The translations under genes were made by a program, and so were the position numbers. A DNA stretch of 64,000 nucleotides from CAZICM01 sp964537685. Lineage in GTDB: Bacteria; Myxococcota_A; Polyangia; Polyangiales; Polyangiaceae. The DNA is taken from assembly GCA_964537685.1 (NCBI GenBank), contig CAZICM010000005.1:186001-250000 (forward strand), read 5' to 3'. The notes under the pieces were generated by a model. The model saw nothing but the letters and a program-made list of their open reading frames with translations. It did no database searches and was not told the origin of the DNA. This document shows positions 50,619 to 58,909 of this stretch, in pieces (within the stretch, counting starts at the first letter, position 1; each line of letters begins with the position of its first letter).

Positions 50619-51455
50619 TTAGTGCGCATTACACCCCGCAAAGCGATCTTCAAAAGCTTTCAGTGTCTTTTGGCCTGGGCTTTTGTCGTACACGGCCATT
50701 ACAATTCGATCGAATAGGCCCAAAAATCGGGGATGATCGAGCCAATTCGCAAAGATATTGGCGACATCGTGTGGATTATTTTTAAAGACTCCGCATCCCC
50801 AAGCGCCGAGAATCAGCGTGCGGTGCTGAAAATGGCCGGCGGCTGCGAGCACCATGGCGGCTCTGCGATCCAATACGTTTAGAATTTCCTCACCCAGCGT
50901 TGGATTGTCCAGGAGCGCCTCGCCTGCATTGGGCGCGGGTGACGTAATGACAGAGAGCAAAAAAGGCTCTTCGAGCAGCTCGTGGTTTTCGTCCCTGAAA
51001 AAGGGCACATCGGGCGAATAGATGAGATGGTCGGTATAGAGCGTCGAGGGAAAGGCTCTATTTTCCGCGTAATAATCAGGCTTTGTGATTTGGCACAGAT
51101 ACAGGGCGCTGCAGCGGGCGAGGTCTTCTTCTTGGGCTTTGGCGCCTCTTAAAAAACCTCCGCCGGGATTTTTAGCCGATGCGTAATTGAGGGCGGCGAT
51201 GTGCGTTTGTTTTTCTTCGCAATACAGTCTTCGAGCGGCGGCGCCCGTGGTTTCAGGGGTGATTTCAATCTTAGGCTTTTTGCCGTCCGATTGCTTTGAA
51301 GCGAAAAAATCGAGTTCTCCGGGCCTGAATAAAGCTGTTTTTGAAGCGGCGTTCTCGACAAGCCCGGCCATGGATACCGTCTTGCCCGAAGGCGCCGTGT
51401 AATGACCACGCTTGGATATTTCGACCGTTTCGGCGGCGATTGTGGCTAGTTTCAT
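50619..51455 (-). CDS. PARG-like macrodomain protein (TIGR02452/DUF2263 family)
   Basis: A 278-residue cytosolic protein with the signature of microbial poly(ADP-ribose) glycohydrolases. It has NYASAKNPGGGFLRGAKAQEEDLARCSALY at residues 90-119: a Gly-Gly-Gly loop at 98-100 and the catalytic QEE at 108-110 with both glutamates intact. Upstream is the adenine-side segment typical of the family (AARRLYCEEKQTHIAALN), and downstream AWGCGVFKNNPHDVANIF. It should remove ADP-ribose from modified macromolecules. It lies upstream of the repeat-protein operon (25 bp gap) and diverges from a MoxR ATPase gene. No poly-ADP-ribosyltransferase is visible nearby, so the source of its substrate is unknown. 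Confidence 0.88.
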   Translation of the reverse strand: MKLATIAAETVEISKRGHYTAPSGKTVSMAGLVENAASKTALFRPGELDFFASKQSDGKKPKIEITPETTGAAARRLYCEEKQTHIAALNYASAKNPGGGFLRGAKAQEEDLARCSALYLCQITKPDYYAENRAFPSTLYTDHLIYSPDVPFFRDENHELLEEPFLLSVITSPAPNAGEALLDNPTLGEEILNVLDRRAAMVLAAAGHFQHRTLILGAWGCGVFKNNPHDVANIFANWLDHPRFLGLFDRIVMAVYDKSPGQKTLKAFEDRFAGCNAH

Positions 51456-51550
51456 AGACCTTTTCTATCCGCCGCCGGGCTTTGTTTCCACAAAAACTTG
51501 GCTGGATTGAACAGCGCATCCCCGCCCAAAGCATTGTATAAAGCTCGCCT

Positions 51551-52615
51551 ATGCTGGCGCTTTCGCCTCCCGAGCTCGTCGAGCTTTTGGTATCGCTTCC
51601 CGCGGAAAGAACGCCTTTTGTGTGGGGTCCGCCGGGTATCGGCAAGAGTGCGCTGGTGGCTGAGGCCGCCGCATTTTTGGATTTGCCTTGCGTGACTTTG
51701 CTCGGTACGCAAATCGCCCCGGAAGATTTAATCGGCGTTCCTCGAATCCGGGCTTTGGATTCGGGTTCGCATGTCACCGAATTCTGTCCGCCCCGGGCCA
51801 TTTTAAAATCGGAACCTTTTCTTTTATTTATCGATGAATTGAACAGTGCCGTTCCCGATGTGCAAAAGGCTTTTTATTCGCTGATTTTAGATAGAAGGCT
51901 CGGGGATTATTTTTTGCCCGCCGGCTCGAGGGTGGTGGGCGCGGGCAATAGGGCTGAAGATCGGGCATTGGTGAGACCCATGGCGACGGCGCTCGCCAAT
52001 CGGATGATTCATGTCGCGCTCACACCGGATGCGGAAAGCTGGCTTTCTTGGGGTGCTCAGCACGGTATACATCCTTTGGTATTGGCCTTTGTCCGGGCGC
52101 GGCCCGATCGTTTATTTGAATTGCCGCCCAGCGATATTGCGCCGGCTTATCCGACGCCCAGGGCTTGGCATATGCTTTCCGATGCAATTGAGCATATTGG
52201 CGATCATTTATGGGCGGCGGCGGCGGCCGGGTGTGTGGGAGATCGGGCGGGAGCTGAATTTACGGCTTTTGCAAAGCGTGCGCGGGAGGCTCCGGCGCTT
52301 GAGGTATTGGCCGCGAGGGGCGTGGCCGCGGTGCCCAAAGATCCCGAGTTAATTTATTTTTTAGGGGCGAGCTGTCTTTCGAGGCTGGGCGCGGGTTCGA
52401 AAGCCGATGGAGAACTCGCGGCCAAGGTGGTTGGCATTCTGGGCGGGGCATCCAAGGAAGTGGCTGTGTGGGTTGTGGATCAAGCCTTTTCAGGCGGGCG
52501 GCGGCGTAAAGGCGGCGATTCCGAAGCCCATGCGGCTTTTGAGGAATCCATTCGATCAAGTGGATCTCAAATTCTGATAGATGTCATTCGTTTAGGCCGC
52601 CATGCCCGCGAATAA
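51551..52615 (+). CDS. MoxR-type AAA+ ATPase
   Basis: A 354-residue AAA+ ATPase. Walker A GPPGIGKSA at 26-34, Walker B FLLFIDELN near 90, sensor-like VGAGNRAEDR and a C-terminal helical bundle are visible. The DLIGVPRI segment after Walker A is usual for MoxR-type chaperones that pair with VWA proteins. Its stop lies 14 bp inside the next gene, which encodes such a VWA protein, so the two probably form a chaperone-effector unit that remodels or activates a target. It diverges from the PARG-like gene, with 95 bp for both promoters. Confidence 0.88.
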   Translation: MLALSPPELVELLVSLPAERTPFVWGPPGIGKSALVAEAAAFLDLPCVTLLGTQIAPEDLIGVPRIRALDSGSHVTEFCPPRAILKSEPFLLFIDELNSAVPDVQKAFYSLILDRRLGDYFLPAGSRVVGAGNRAEDRALVRPMATALANRMIHVALTPDAESWLSWGAQHGIHPLVLAFVRARPDRLFELPPSDIAPAYPTPRAWHMLSDAIEHIGDHLWAAAAAGCVGDRAGAEFTAFAKRAREAPALEVLAARGVAAVPKDPELIYFLGASCLSRLGAGSKADGELAAKVVGILGGASKEVAVWVVDQAFSGGRRRKGGDSEAHAAFEESIRSSGSQILIDVIRLGRHARE

Positions 52616-54071
52616 TATTTTAAATTCGAATCGCATTTTAAATGTGGAGACGGCGCCGGCGCGCCAGTTGTACGCCGATCCCAGCGCGGCATCGGCACAG
52701 GCGGCCGATAAAATAGCGGCGGCGCGGGTATGGCTGCTGAAGGAAAAACCATTTTTTGGTATATTGGCCCGTGCCTTTCGAATTGAGCCGAGTTTAAAGA
52801 CGGCAGCATTTCGATTAATGGGAGATGATCGATTGCTGATCAATCCGATCATTGTGCTGGAAATGCGTTTTCCGGCGTTATGCGCGAGGCTGGCTCATTT
52901 ATCGATGCACGCGGCGCTTTCGGCGCTGCTCAGGCGGGGGGAGCGGGAGGCGAGGCGCTGGAATGTGGCGCATGATTTAGCGATCGATCCGCTGCTGCGG
53001 GCGGCTTCGCTGCCTTCTGGGATTGAATTGCCACCCATTGAATTGCCGCGCGGGGCGAGTGCCGATGAGTATTACGCGCTTCTTCCCGAGGAAACGAAGC
53101 CGGATGCGCTGTGGTGCGATTTATGCGAGCCCGCGCCGGTGGATGCGCCTTCGGTGATTGCCGGAACATTTACGAGGCAGGACGATGGTGAGGGAAAAGA
53201 TCCTGGTGGGGGAGGCGGCCGGGGCGGGGAAAAGGAAGGCCATGGGCAGAGACAGGAAGAAGGGCGGGAAGATCAAAATGATAAAAATGAAGATCAAAAC
53301 GATGAAAATGGTGAAGCCGAGCAAGAAGGGGGCGTGGACAGGACGCCTTTGCTTGAAGCGCGTTCGCGGGAATTGCAGTGGAAGATGCGTTTGGACGCGG
53401 CGCTGGAGGAGGAGATTGCGAGCGGGGGGAAGACCTTTGGGGATCGGCCTGGATTTATCGATGAATGGGTGAGGGCGACGATTGAGCCGCCGCCGGATTG
53501 GACGGCGACGCTGGCGCGTTCGGTGGCGATGCTGACGCGGGCGGATCGAAGTTTTTTAAGGCCATCGCGGAGAATGAGTGCCTTGGCGGAGGCGGATGGG
53601 GAATGGCCGGATGTGGTGATGATGCCGGGGCGCAAGGTATTGCCTGCTGGAAAGCTGGTCGCCGTAATTGATACATCTGCATCGATTAGCAAAGAAATTC
53701 TATCGCGTTTTTTGGGTTCGCTCGCATCGGTGGGAAGCGCGGAGGGATTTGATGAGATTCGGCTGGTGCAGGCGGATGCGGAGGTAACGAAGGACGAGAC
53801 GGTTTATTCGGCTGAGCTTTTATTTCAGGAGATTGCGATGGTGGGGCGGGGCGGGACGGATTTTGGGCCGGCGATACGGATGCTGTCTCTGGATTCGAAG
53901 CGGTATGGGGAGCGCTATACGGTTGTGTATTTAACGGATTTGGACGGGCGTTTTCCAGATGCGGAAGAAGCGGGCTGGCTTCAGATTTTATGGGTGGTGC
54001 CGGGGAAAGTCGCAGAAGAGAGGCAACCGCCGATTGGGCAGGTGGTGGAAATGGGATGGGCAATACGATAG
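52602..54071 (+). CDS. VWA-like protein with degenerate metallopeptidase-like N-terminus (DUF2201 type)
   Basis: A 489-residue partner of the MoxR ATPase. The N-terminal domain resembles DUF2201, which often carries an HExxH zinc site; here the equivalent helix reads ARLAHLSMHAALSALLRRG (His99, His103, but Leu100 in place of Glu), followed by RRWNVAHDLAIDPLL. It is therefore probably not a peptidase. An acidic/Gly linker (about 205-250) leads to a C-terminal VWA-like domain with an intact metal-binding set: DTSAS near residue 356, Thr in GRGGTDFG and Asp in YLTDLDG. The gene overlaps the ATPase gene by 14 bp. Its target is unknown. Confidence 0.78.
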   Translation: MPANNILNSNRILNVETAPARQLYADPSAASAQAADKIAAARVWLLKEKPFFGILARAFRIEPSLKTAAFRLMGDDRLLINPIIVLEMRFPALCARLAHLSMHAALSALLRRGEREARRWNVAHDLAIDPLLRAASLPSGIELPPIELPRGASADEYYALLPEETKPDALWCDLCEPAPVDAPSVIAGTFTRQDDGEGKDPGGGGGRGGEKEGHGQRQEEGREDQNDKNEDQNDENGEAEQEGGVDRTPLLEARSRELQWKMRLDAALEEEIASGGKTFGDRPGFIDEWVRATIEPPPDWTATLARSVAMLTRADRSFLRPSRRMSALAEADGEWPDVVMMPGRKVLPAGKLVAVIDTSASISKEILSRFLGSLASVGSAEGFDEIRLVQADAEVTKDETVYSAELLFQEIAMVGRGGTDFGPAIRMLSLDSKRYGERYTVVYLTDLDGRFPDAEEAGWLQILWVVPGKVAEERQPPIGQVVEMGWAIR

Positions 54072-54077
54072 GATTTA

Positions 54078-54341
54078 TTACACTTTGGCCTTCTCAACAA
54101 TAGCGGCTTTTGCTCTTTCCTGGTTGAGCTGCTCACGCTGTTCCTCCGTCCGGCGCCGCCATGACTTGGCCTCTTCGCTGCGCCGCCATTCAGGCCATTT
54201 ATCCACGTCCCGGGTCTCGTAGTTGACCAATTTCAATGCACTCTTCAGTTGATCGGCTATGCGATCCAGGTCCACCCCAATCGCTCCAACCAAACCAATC
54301 ACAAGCTCGTGACCACCCGCCGTGTTTGCGCTGCTCACCAT
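54078..54341 (-). CDS. Short protein resembling the N-terminus of anti-phage dCTP deaminases; possible gene remnant
   Basis: An 87-residue protein. Residues 10-46 (GHELVIGLVGAIGVDLDRIA then DQLKSALKLVNYETRDV) closely resemble, from memory, the P-loop-like N-terminal segment of anti-phage dCTP/dCMP deaminases (AvcD type), but there is no deaminase domain. The last 40 residues are a charged helix (WRRRTEEQREQLNQERAKAA) with no family resemblance. It may be a decayed defence gene, or a stand-alone small relative. The stop is 6 bp from the convergent VWA gene. The ATG follows an A+T-rich leader with a palindromic operator-like site. Confidence 0.5.
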   Translation of the reverse strand: MVSSANTAGGHELVIGLVGAIGVDLDRIADQLKSALKLVNYETRDVDKWPEWRRSEEAKSWRRRTEEQREQLNQERAKAAIVEKAKV

Positions 54342-54387
54342 ACATTGTTTATTTTAGCACAGCGCCAAAATGCATATCAATGGCCAT

Positions 54388-54404
54388 GAGTATAAATTAT
54401 ACTC
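54388..54404. promoter_or_regulatory. 17-bp perfect palindrome containing a -10 consensus
   Basis: The sequence GAGTATAA A TTATACTC is a perfect palindrome. On the minus strand it contains a perfect TATAAT (54396-54401), 47 bp upstream of the deaminase-like fragment's start. A dimeric regulator bound here would block a minus-strand promoter. No good -35 box is visible. Confidence 0.55.
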
Positions 54405-54455
54405 ATTCTTCCAATGCAAAATCCCACCAAAACCCCAAACACAACAACTCAAATA

Positions 54456-54827
54456 CTACTTCCGGCCTTCATCCTCCGCATGAATTTCCTTTAACAATTC
54501 CTCCACCCGGTTGATCGCGTCCAAGCCTTCATCGTAAAAAAACTTCAGCTCGGGCGAGTAGCGCAGCGAAAGCGCTTGCCCCACATCCCGCCTCAGTTTT
54601 CCTGATGCAGAGGCAAGTCCTCGCAACAATGCCCGGCGTTCGCTTTCATCGGAAATACCCAGCTCTCGCCTGACATAAATGCGCGCAAGCTGTAAGTCGT
54701 CCGTCATCTCTACCCGGGTAATCACAATGCCCAATAACCTCGGATCGTCCAGCGTACGCAAACGCGCCGATACCTCTTCCCGAAGCCGTTCGGATACCCG
54801 GGACGATCGCTTAACTCCTCCGCTCAT
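54456..54827 (-). CDS. rbfA: 30S ribosome-binding factor A
   Basis: Late 30S maturation factor that binds the 5' helix of 16S rRNA. The 123 residues match the family (about 110-135), with RVSERLREEVSARLRTLDDPRLLGIVITRVEMTDDLQLARIYV and the C-terminal LRRDVGQALSLRYSPELKFFYDEGLD typical of RbfA. The gene is the last of the rimP-nusA-infB operon. Its start overlaps the ylxP stop. No truB follows, unlike in many bacteria. Nothing abnormal. Confidence 0.95.
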   Translation of the reverse strand: MSGGVKRSSRVSERLREEVSARLRTLDDPRLLGIVITRVEMTDDLQLARIYVRRELGISDESERRALLRGLASASGKLRRDVGQALSLRYSPELKFFYDEGLDAINRVEELLKEIHAEDEGRK

Positions 54828-55201
54828 CCTAAATCCTCCTCGTCACTGTCATATCCATCCGAGTGATGCTCCAGGGCTTGTTCGATGCCGCCTTGTATGC
54901 CTCGCCCGCCTTCTCCAAAAGGAAAAATTTCCGTCGCCCGATCGTATAATATCGCATCCGGTAGCGTGCTCGCCATGGAAGCAACGCTTTGAAGCACTTG
55001 ATCGCATAGTGTCGCCGAATTGGAGACCACCGCTACGCCCAGTACCGCATGGCGTGGGTTGTCTAAATCTCCCACTTCAGCAATCGAGATTTTATATTTG
55101 GCCTGGGCCCGGTCTTTAAACGATCGAACCGCGCTGCGCCGATCTTTAAGTGAGCGCGCTCCAACGATTTCGAGTCCAAGTCTCAAAACGCCGATATACA
55201 T
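54824..55201 (-). CDS. ylxP: DUF503 protein YlxP
   Basis: A 125-residue protein of the DUF503/YlxP family, found beside infB and rbfA in most operons of this type and linked to ribosome maturation. MYIGVLRLGLEIVGARSLKDRRSAVRSFKDRAQAKYKISIAEVGDLDNPRHAVLGVAVVSN is characteristic. I start at the ATG preceded by AAAGGAGCGGGCA, though the frame continues upstream. An acidic tail (HSDGYDSDEEDLG) is slightly longer than usual. It lies between infB and rbfA as expected. Confidence 0.9.
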   Translation of the reverse strand: MYIGVLRLGLEIVGARSLKDRRSAVRSFKDRAQAKYKISIAEVGDLDNPRHAVLGVAVVSNSATLCDQVLQSVASMASTLPDAILYDRATEIFPFGEGGRGIQGGIEQALEHHSDGYDSDEEDLG

Positions 55202-55343
55202 TGCCCGCTCCTTTGAATGGGTTGTCCGTTTCGCCGAGAGTCCGCCAATCGCTCCGCGCAATACAAGGCGCGCAAGCACCTTGGCACGTCCACCAATAGC
55301 ATAAGACCCACAGTTGGAAGGTATGTTTTTTTCGATGGGCTAG

Positions 55344-55366
55344 GAGGGTGCCCATAGGACACCCTC
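55344..55366 (-). other. Hairpin in the infB-ylxP gap
   Basis: GAGGGTGCC and GGACACCCTC form a stable stem with a short loop just after the infB stop. No T-tract follows on the minus strand, so it is more likely a processing or pausing structure than a terminator, consistent with transcription continuing into ylxP-rbfA. Confidence 0.5.
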
Positions 55367-55384
55367 GGAGGACTTCATTGAAGA

Positions 55385-58300
55385 TTAGGACAGCTTGGTC
55401 TTCACTTCCTCGATCTCAAAACTCTCAACGATATCGTTTTCCTTGATATCTTGATAGCCGTCCAGCGAAATACCGCACTCCAAGCCCTCGGAGACCTCTT
55501 TTGCGTCGTCCTTGAAGCGCCTGAGTCCAGATAGCCGGCCCGTCCATACCACCATGCTGTCCCGCACCAACCGGGCATCCGCCGTGCGTTTCATGGTTCC
55601 ATGAATAACCATGCATCCAGCAACGGTGCCCACTTTTTGGACGCGGAAGACTTGGCGCACTTCCGCGCGGCCAAGGAGTTTTTCAACCTTGGTCGCAGGT
55701 AGAAGTCCTTCCATCGCGGCCTTGATATCGTCTACGGCGTTGTAGATGATATTGTAGAGCCGGATTTCAACGCCTTCGCCTTCTGCAAGGCCCGCTGCCT
55801 TGCCCGTGGGCCGAACGTTGAACCCGACAATGATCGCCTTGGAAGCAACCGCCAAGTTCACATCGCCCTCGGTAATGCCACCAACGCCGGCATGTACCAC
55901 CGTGACCTTCACCTTCGGCGTGGACAGTTTGGTCAAGGCATGCCCAACGGCTTCGACAGAGCCCTGAACGTCGCCCTTGATAATCAGCTTGAGCTCAAGC
56001 TGCTCTGTTTCGGCCAAACGGGTGGTGAGTGTCTCCAGAGATACACGAGAATCCTGGGGAATCAGCGTGCGGGATGCCTTCTTGCGCCTGCCCTCGGCAA
56101 TCTCCTCGGCCGTCTTGGCATCCTTCACGGCATGCACCGGATCGCCCGCGCTCGGGACCTCGTTCAGACCCAATACCTCCACAGGCGTCGCAGGCCCAGC
56201 TTCACCCACTTGACGGCCCAATTCATCCGTCATGGCGCGGACTTTGCCCCATGCCGAACCCGCCAGGAGAATGTCTCCCGTGCGAAGCGTACCATCTTGG
56301 ACCATAACGCGGGCTACAGGACCACGGCCCCGATCGAGCAAGGCTTCGATGACCGTACCGCTCGCGCGCCGTTTTTGACTGGCCTTGAGTTCCAGAACCT
56401 CGGCCTGAAGCAGCACGGATTCGAGCAATTCGTCAATGCCAAGGCCCTGTTTCGCCGAAACGCGGCAAAACATCGTCGTTCCGCCCCACTCCTCGGGCTG
56501 AAGCCCAAGCGAGGACAAGTCGCGGGTGATCTTTTCAGGATCGGCACCGGGCTTGTCGATTTTGTTAATCGCCACGACAATGGGCACCTTGGCCGCCTGC
56601 GCATGGGCAATCGCTTCCCGTGTCTGGGGCATGACACCATCATCAGCCGCCACTACGAGAATAACAATATCGGTGAGCGATGCTCCGCGCGCGCGCATGG
56701 CCGTAAAGGCTTCGTGACCAGGGGTATCCAGGAAGGCAATGGTGCCATGCGGTGTTTCTACGCGATAGGCACCAATATGCTGTGTGATACCACCGGCTTC
56801 TCCCTCGGCCACCGATGCCTTGCGAATGCGATCGAGCAGCGATGTTTTGCCATGATCGACGTGACCCATGACGGTGACAATAGGAGGACGAAGCTGATAC
56901 TCGACGCCGGCTTCGATCTCGCCGCCGCTCATGGCCGCCGTGAGGGTATCCGCCTCGCTTACGGCCACATCTTCAACCGTCCACCCAAAATCGCTCGCGA
57001 GGATCTTCGCCGTGTCAGCATCGAGCGTGGAGTTGATGTTCACGCCCGTCATGCCCATCGATAGAAGCCGCATCAGCACATCGGTCGCCTTGACGCTCAT
57101 CTTGGCGGCCAATTGCTGCAAGCTCACTTGCTCTTCAATCTTGATGACCTTCTTATGAGAGGCCATCTCCTGGGTCGATGCCCCTGTGGGCTTGCGCGAA
57201 AGCGGTCCAGAAGGAGGAGGCGCTCCCTTCATTCCACCCTTGGCAAAGCCCGGACGCCCCCGCTGCTGCACCTGACGGCTCGCCGAGCCAAATCCTCCCG
57301 GCGTGCCCGGCCTCGCCGGCTGAGCATTGGCCCGAGGATCGTAGGTGGTCCTGCGCGCGGGAGGCGCTCCCGTGCGGGCCGCGGGCATGGGTACACCCGG
57401 ACGGCCTTGCCACACATCAATGCCGGTCTTGGGCGCGGCGGGAGGCGCTGAAGACGGGCGCTTGTCCTCGCCGGAAGAGGGCCTGGATTCGCTGAGCGGA
57501 GGACGCGAAAGCGGCCCGCCCGCGCGGGACGATGAAAGTTCCGAGGGCGGTTGAGATGGCTTTCCCTGCGAACCCGGATGACCCTTGCCTGCCTGGCGCC
57601 TTACAACCGTTGAAGGCTGAGCATGCCCCTCGCCCTTCTTTTCTCCGTGAGGCTCGCCCCTCTTTTCGCCTTTCTTTTCGGGCTGCCCATGCTTGCCATC
57701 CCCTTTCTTCTCGGGATGGTGAGCCTTGTCCCCCTCGCCTTTCTTGTGCGGATGGGGCTTGGCCTCGCCATGTTGCCTGGGCGCTTCCTTGGCGTGGGGC
57801 TTGGCGCTTTCCTGATGCTTGGCCTCGGAAGGCTTGGCTTCCTTGACAGCCTTGACTTCCTTCGCTTCCGCAGGAGGCGCGCCCTCTTTGGACGGAACCG
57901 CTTCCACAGCCGGAGGCTTGGCTTCCAGTGCAAGACCAGGCTCGGGCATGGTCTTGGGCACCGTCGTCATCGGGGCCTCTTCGACCGCTGCCGCGGCAGG
58001 GGCGGGCGCCTTGTCTTCCTTTGCGGCCGGTTTCGCGGCTTCCACCGGTGCCTGCGCCCCGGCTTCGGCGGGAGTGGGCGCCTTCGCTTCCTTCACAGGA
58101 GGCGGAAGCTCTTCCACCCGCTTGGTCTCCACCGGAGGAGCCACCGCCGCCGGCTTTGCAGCCGCAGGCGCTTCTTCCAAGGGCTTAGGCTCTTTGACTT
58201 CTTTCGCCTCTTTACCCTCTTTACCCTCTTTGCCCTCTTTGGCTTCCTTCGGCTCCTTCGCCTCAAGCTCTTCCCTCTTCGGCTCGGCAGCCGCTTCCTT

Positions 58301-58873
58301 GGGAACAGGCTTGGCCGCCGGAGACACGGCCGGAACTTCCGCTCCAACCGTCTCCACAGCCTTCTTGGGCTCGGGTTTGTCGGCCTTTTCAGGCTTCGGC
58401 ACCATTTCCACCGCTTCAGGCTTGAGGGCCTGAACGGGAGGCGGTGCTTCCACCTTCTTGACCACAGGCTCGGGCGGGGCCGCACTCACCGGCCTTGCGG
58501 GCAAGGGTGCTGCCGTCCGAGAAAGTACACCCCGCTCCCCAGGCTGACTCGTCCGGGCAGGAGGGATTGGGTGCCGAGTATGCGCAATATCCGAAGGCTC
58601 GGGTTTAGCAGCGGCGGGCGGCGGCGCAGGAGGTTCGGGCGGTGCTTCCTTGGCCTTCCGCTTCACAACGGTGGGACGAATGCGTTCCTCCACCACTTCC
58701 GGCGCGCGCTGCTTCTCAAAATGGCGCTTTAGGATGCGGTCGGCCACATCCAGCTCCACCGTGCTCATTTTGTTCTTCACCGAGGTGACGCCGTTCCCCT
58801 GCAATAGCGAAACAAGCGCCTCGTTCGTCATCTTGTGCTGCTCGGCGAGCTTATAAACTTGAATTTTGCTCAT
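55385..58873 (-). CDS. infB: Translation initiation factor IF-2, with very long linker
   Basis: GTPase that places initiator tRNA on the 30S subunit; 1162 residues, much longer than E. coli (890). The first IF2_N domain is at 1-55 (MSKIQVYKLAEQHKMTNEALVSLLQGNGV). Residues about 75-570 are a low-complexity Ala/Pro/Lys/Glu region with tandem KEG units. A second IF2_N domain precedes the G domain, where VTVMGHVDHGKTSLLDRIR (near 665), DTPGHEAF and NKIDKP are intact; the C-terminal domains close with KENDIVESFEIEEVKTKL. I use the ATG rather than a TTG one codon before it, with GGAG upstream. The linker is probably lineage-specific. The gene sits between rnpM/L7Ae and ylxP. Confidence 0.97.
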   Translation of the reverse strand: MSKIQVYKLAEQHKMTNEALVSLLQGNGVTSVKNKMSTVELDVADRILKRHFEKQRAPEVVEERIRPTVVKRKAKEAPPEPPAPPPAAAKPEPSDIAHTRHPIPPARTSQPGERGVLSRTAAPLPARPVSAAPPEPVVKKVEAPPPVQALKPEAVEMVPKPEKADKPEPKKAVETVGAEVPAVSPAAKPVPKEAAAEPKREELEAKEPKEAKEGKEGKEGKEAKEVKEPKPLEEAPAAAKPAAVAPPVETKRVEELPPPVKEAKAPTPAEAGAQAPVEAAKPAAKEDKAPAPAAAAVEEAPMTTVPKTMPEPGLALEAKPPAVEAVPSKEGAPPAEAKEVKAVKEAKPSEAKHQESAKPHAKEAPRQHGEAKPHPHKKGEGDKAHHPEKKGDGKHGQPEKKGEKRGEPHGEKKGEGHAQPSTVVRRQAGKGHPGSQGKPSQPPSELSSSRAGGPLSRPPLSESRPSSGEDKRPSSAPPAAPKTGIDVWQGRPGVPMPAARTGAPPARRTTYDPRANAQPARPGTPGGFGSASRQVQQRGRPGFAKGGMKGAPPPSGPLSRKPTGASTQEMASHKKVIKIEEQVSLQQLAAKMSVKATDVLMRLLSMGMTGVNINSTLDADTAKILASDFGWTVEDVAVSEADTLTAAMSGGEIEAGVEYQLRPPIVTVMGHVDHGKTSLLDRIRKASVAEGEAGGITQHIGAYRVETPHGTIAFLDTPGHEAFTAMRARGASLTDIVILVVAADDGVMPQTREAIAHAQAAKVPIVVAINKIDKPGADPEKITRDLSSLGLQPEEWGGTTMFCRVSAKQGLGIDELLESVLLQAEVLELKASQKRRASGTVIEALLDRGRGPVARVMVQDGTLRTGDILLAGSAWGKVRAMTDELGRQVGEAGPATPVEVLGLNEVPSAGDPVHAVKDAKTAEEIAEGRRKKASRTLIPQDSRVSLETLTTRLAETEQLELKLIIKGDVQGSVEAVGHALTKLSTPKVKVTVVHAGVGGITEGDVNLAVASKAIIVGFNVRPTGKAAGLAEGEGVEIRLYNIIYNAVDDIKAAMEGLLPATKVEKLLGRAEVRQVFRVQKVGTVAGCMVIHGTMKRTADARLVRDSMVVWTGRLSGLRRFKDDAKEVSEGLECGISLDGYQDIKENDIVESFEIEEVKTKLS
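58208..58243. repeat. 9-bp tandem repeat encoding Lys-Glu-Gly units in infB
   Basis: Four in-frame 9-bp units (CTCTTTACC twice, CTCTTTGCC, CTCTTTGGC) encode KEG/KEA repeats of the IF-2 linker on the minus strand. Slippage here would change linker length without shifting the frame. Confidence 0.85.
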
Positions 58874-58909
58874 CAAAGCCGCTCCGCTCTACCTACTAAA
58901 GCCTAATCC

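Noticed and set aside
55892..57064. A 390-codon plus-strand open frame antisense to infB
   Set aside because: It lies wholly within the conserved GTPase part of infB and has no recognisable motif; open frames of this size are common opposite G+C-rich genes.
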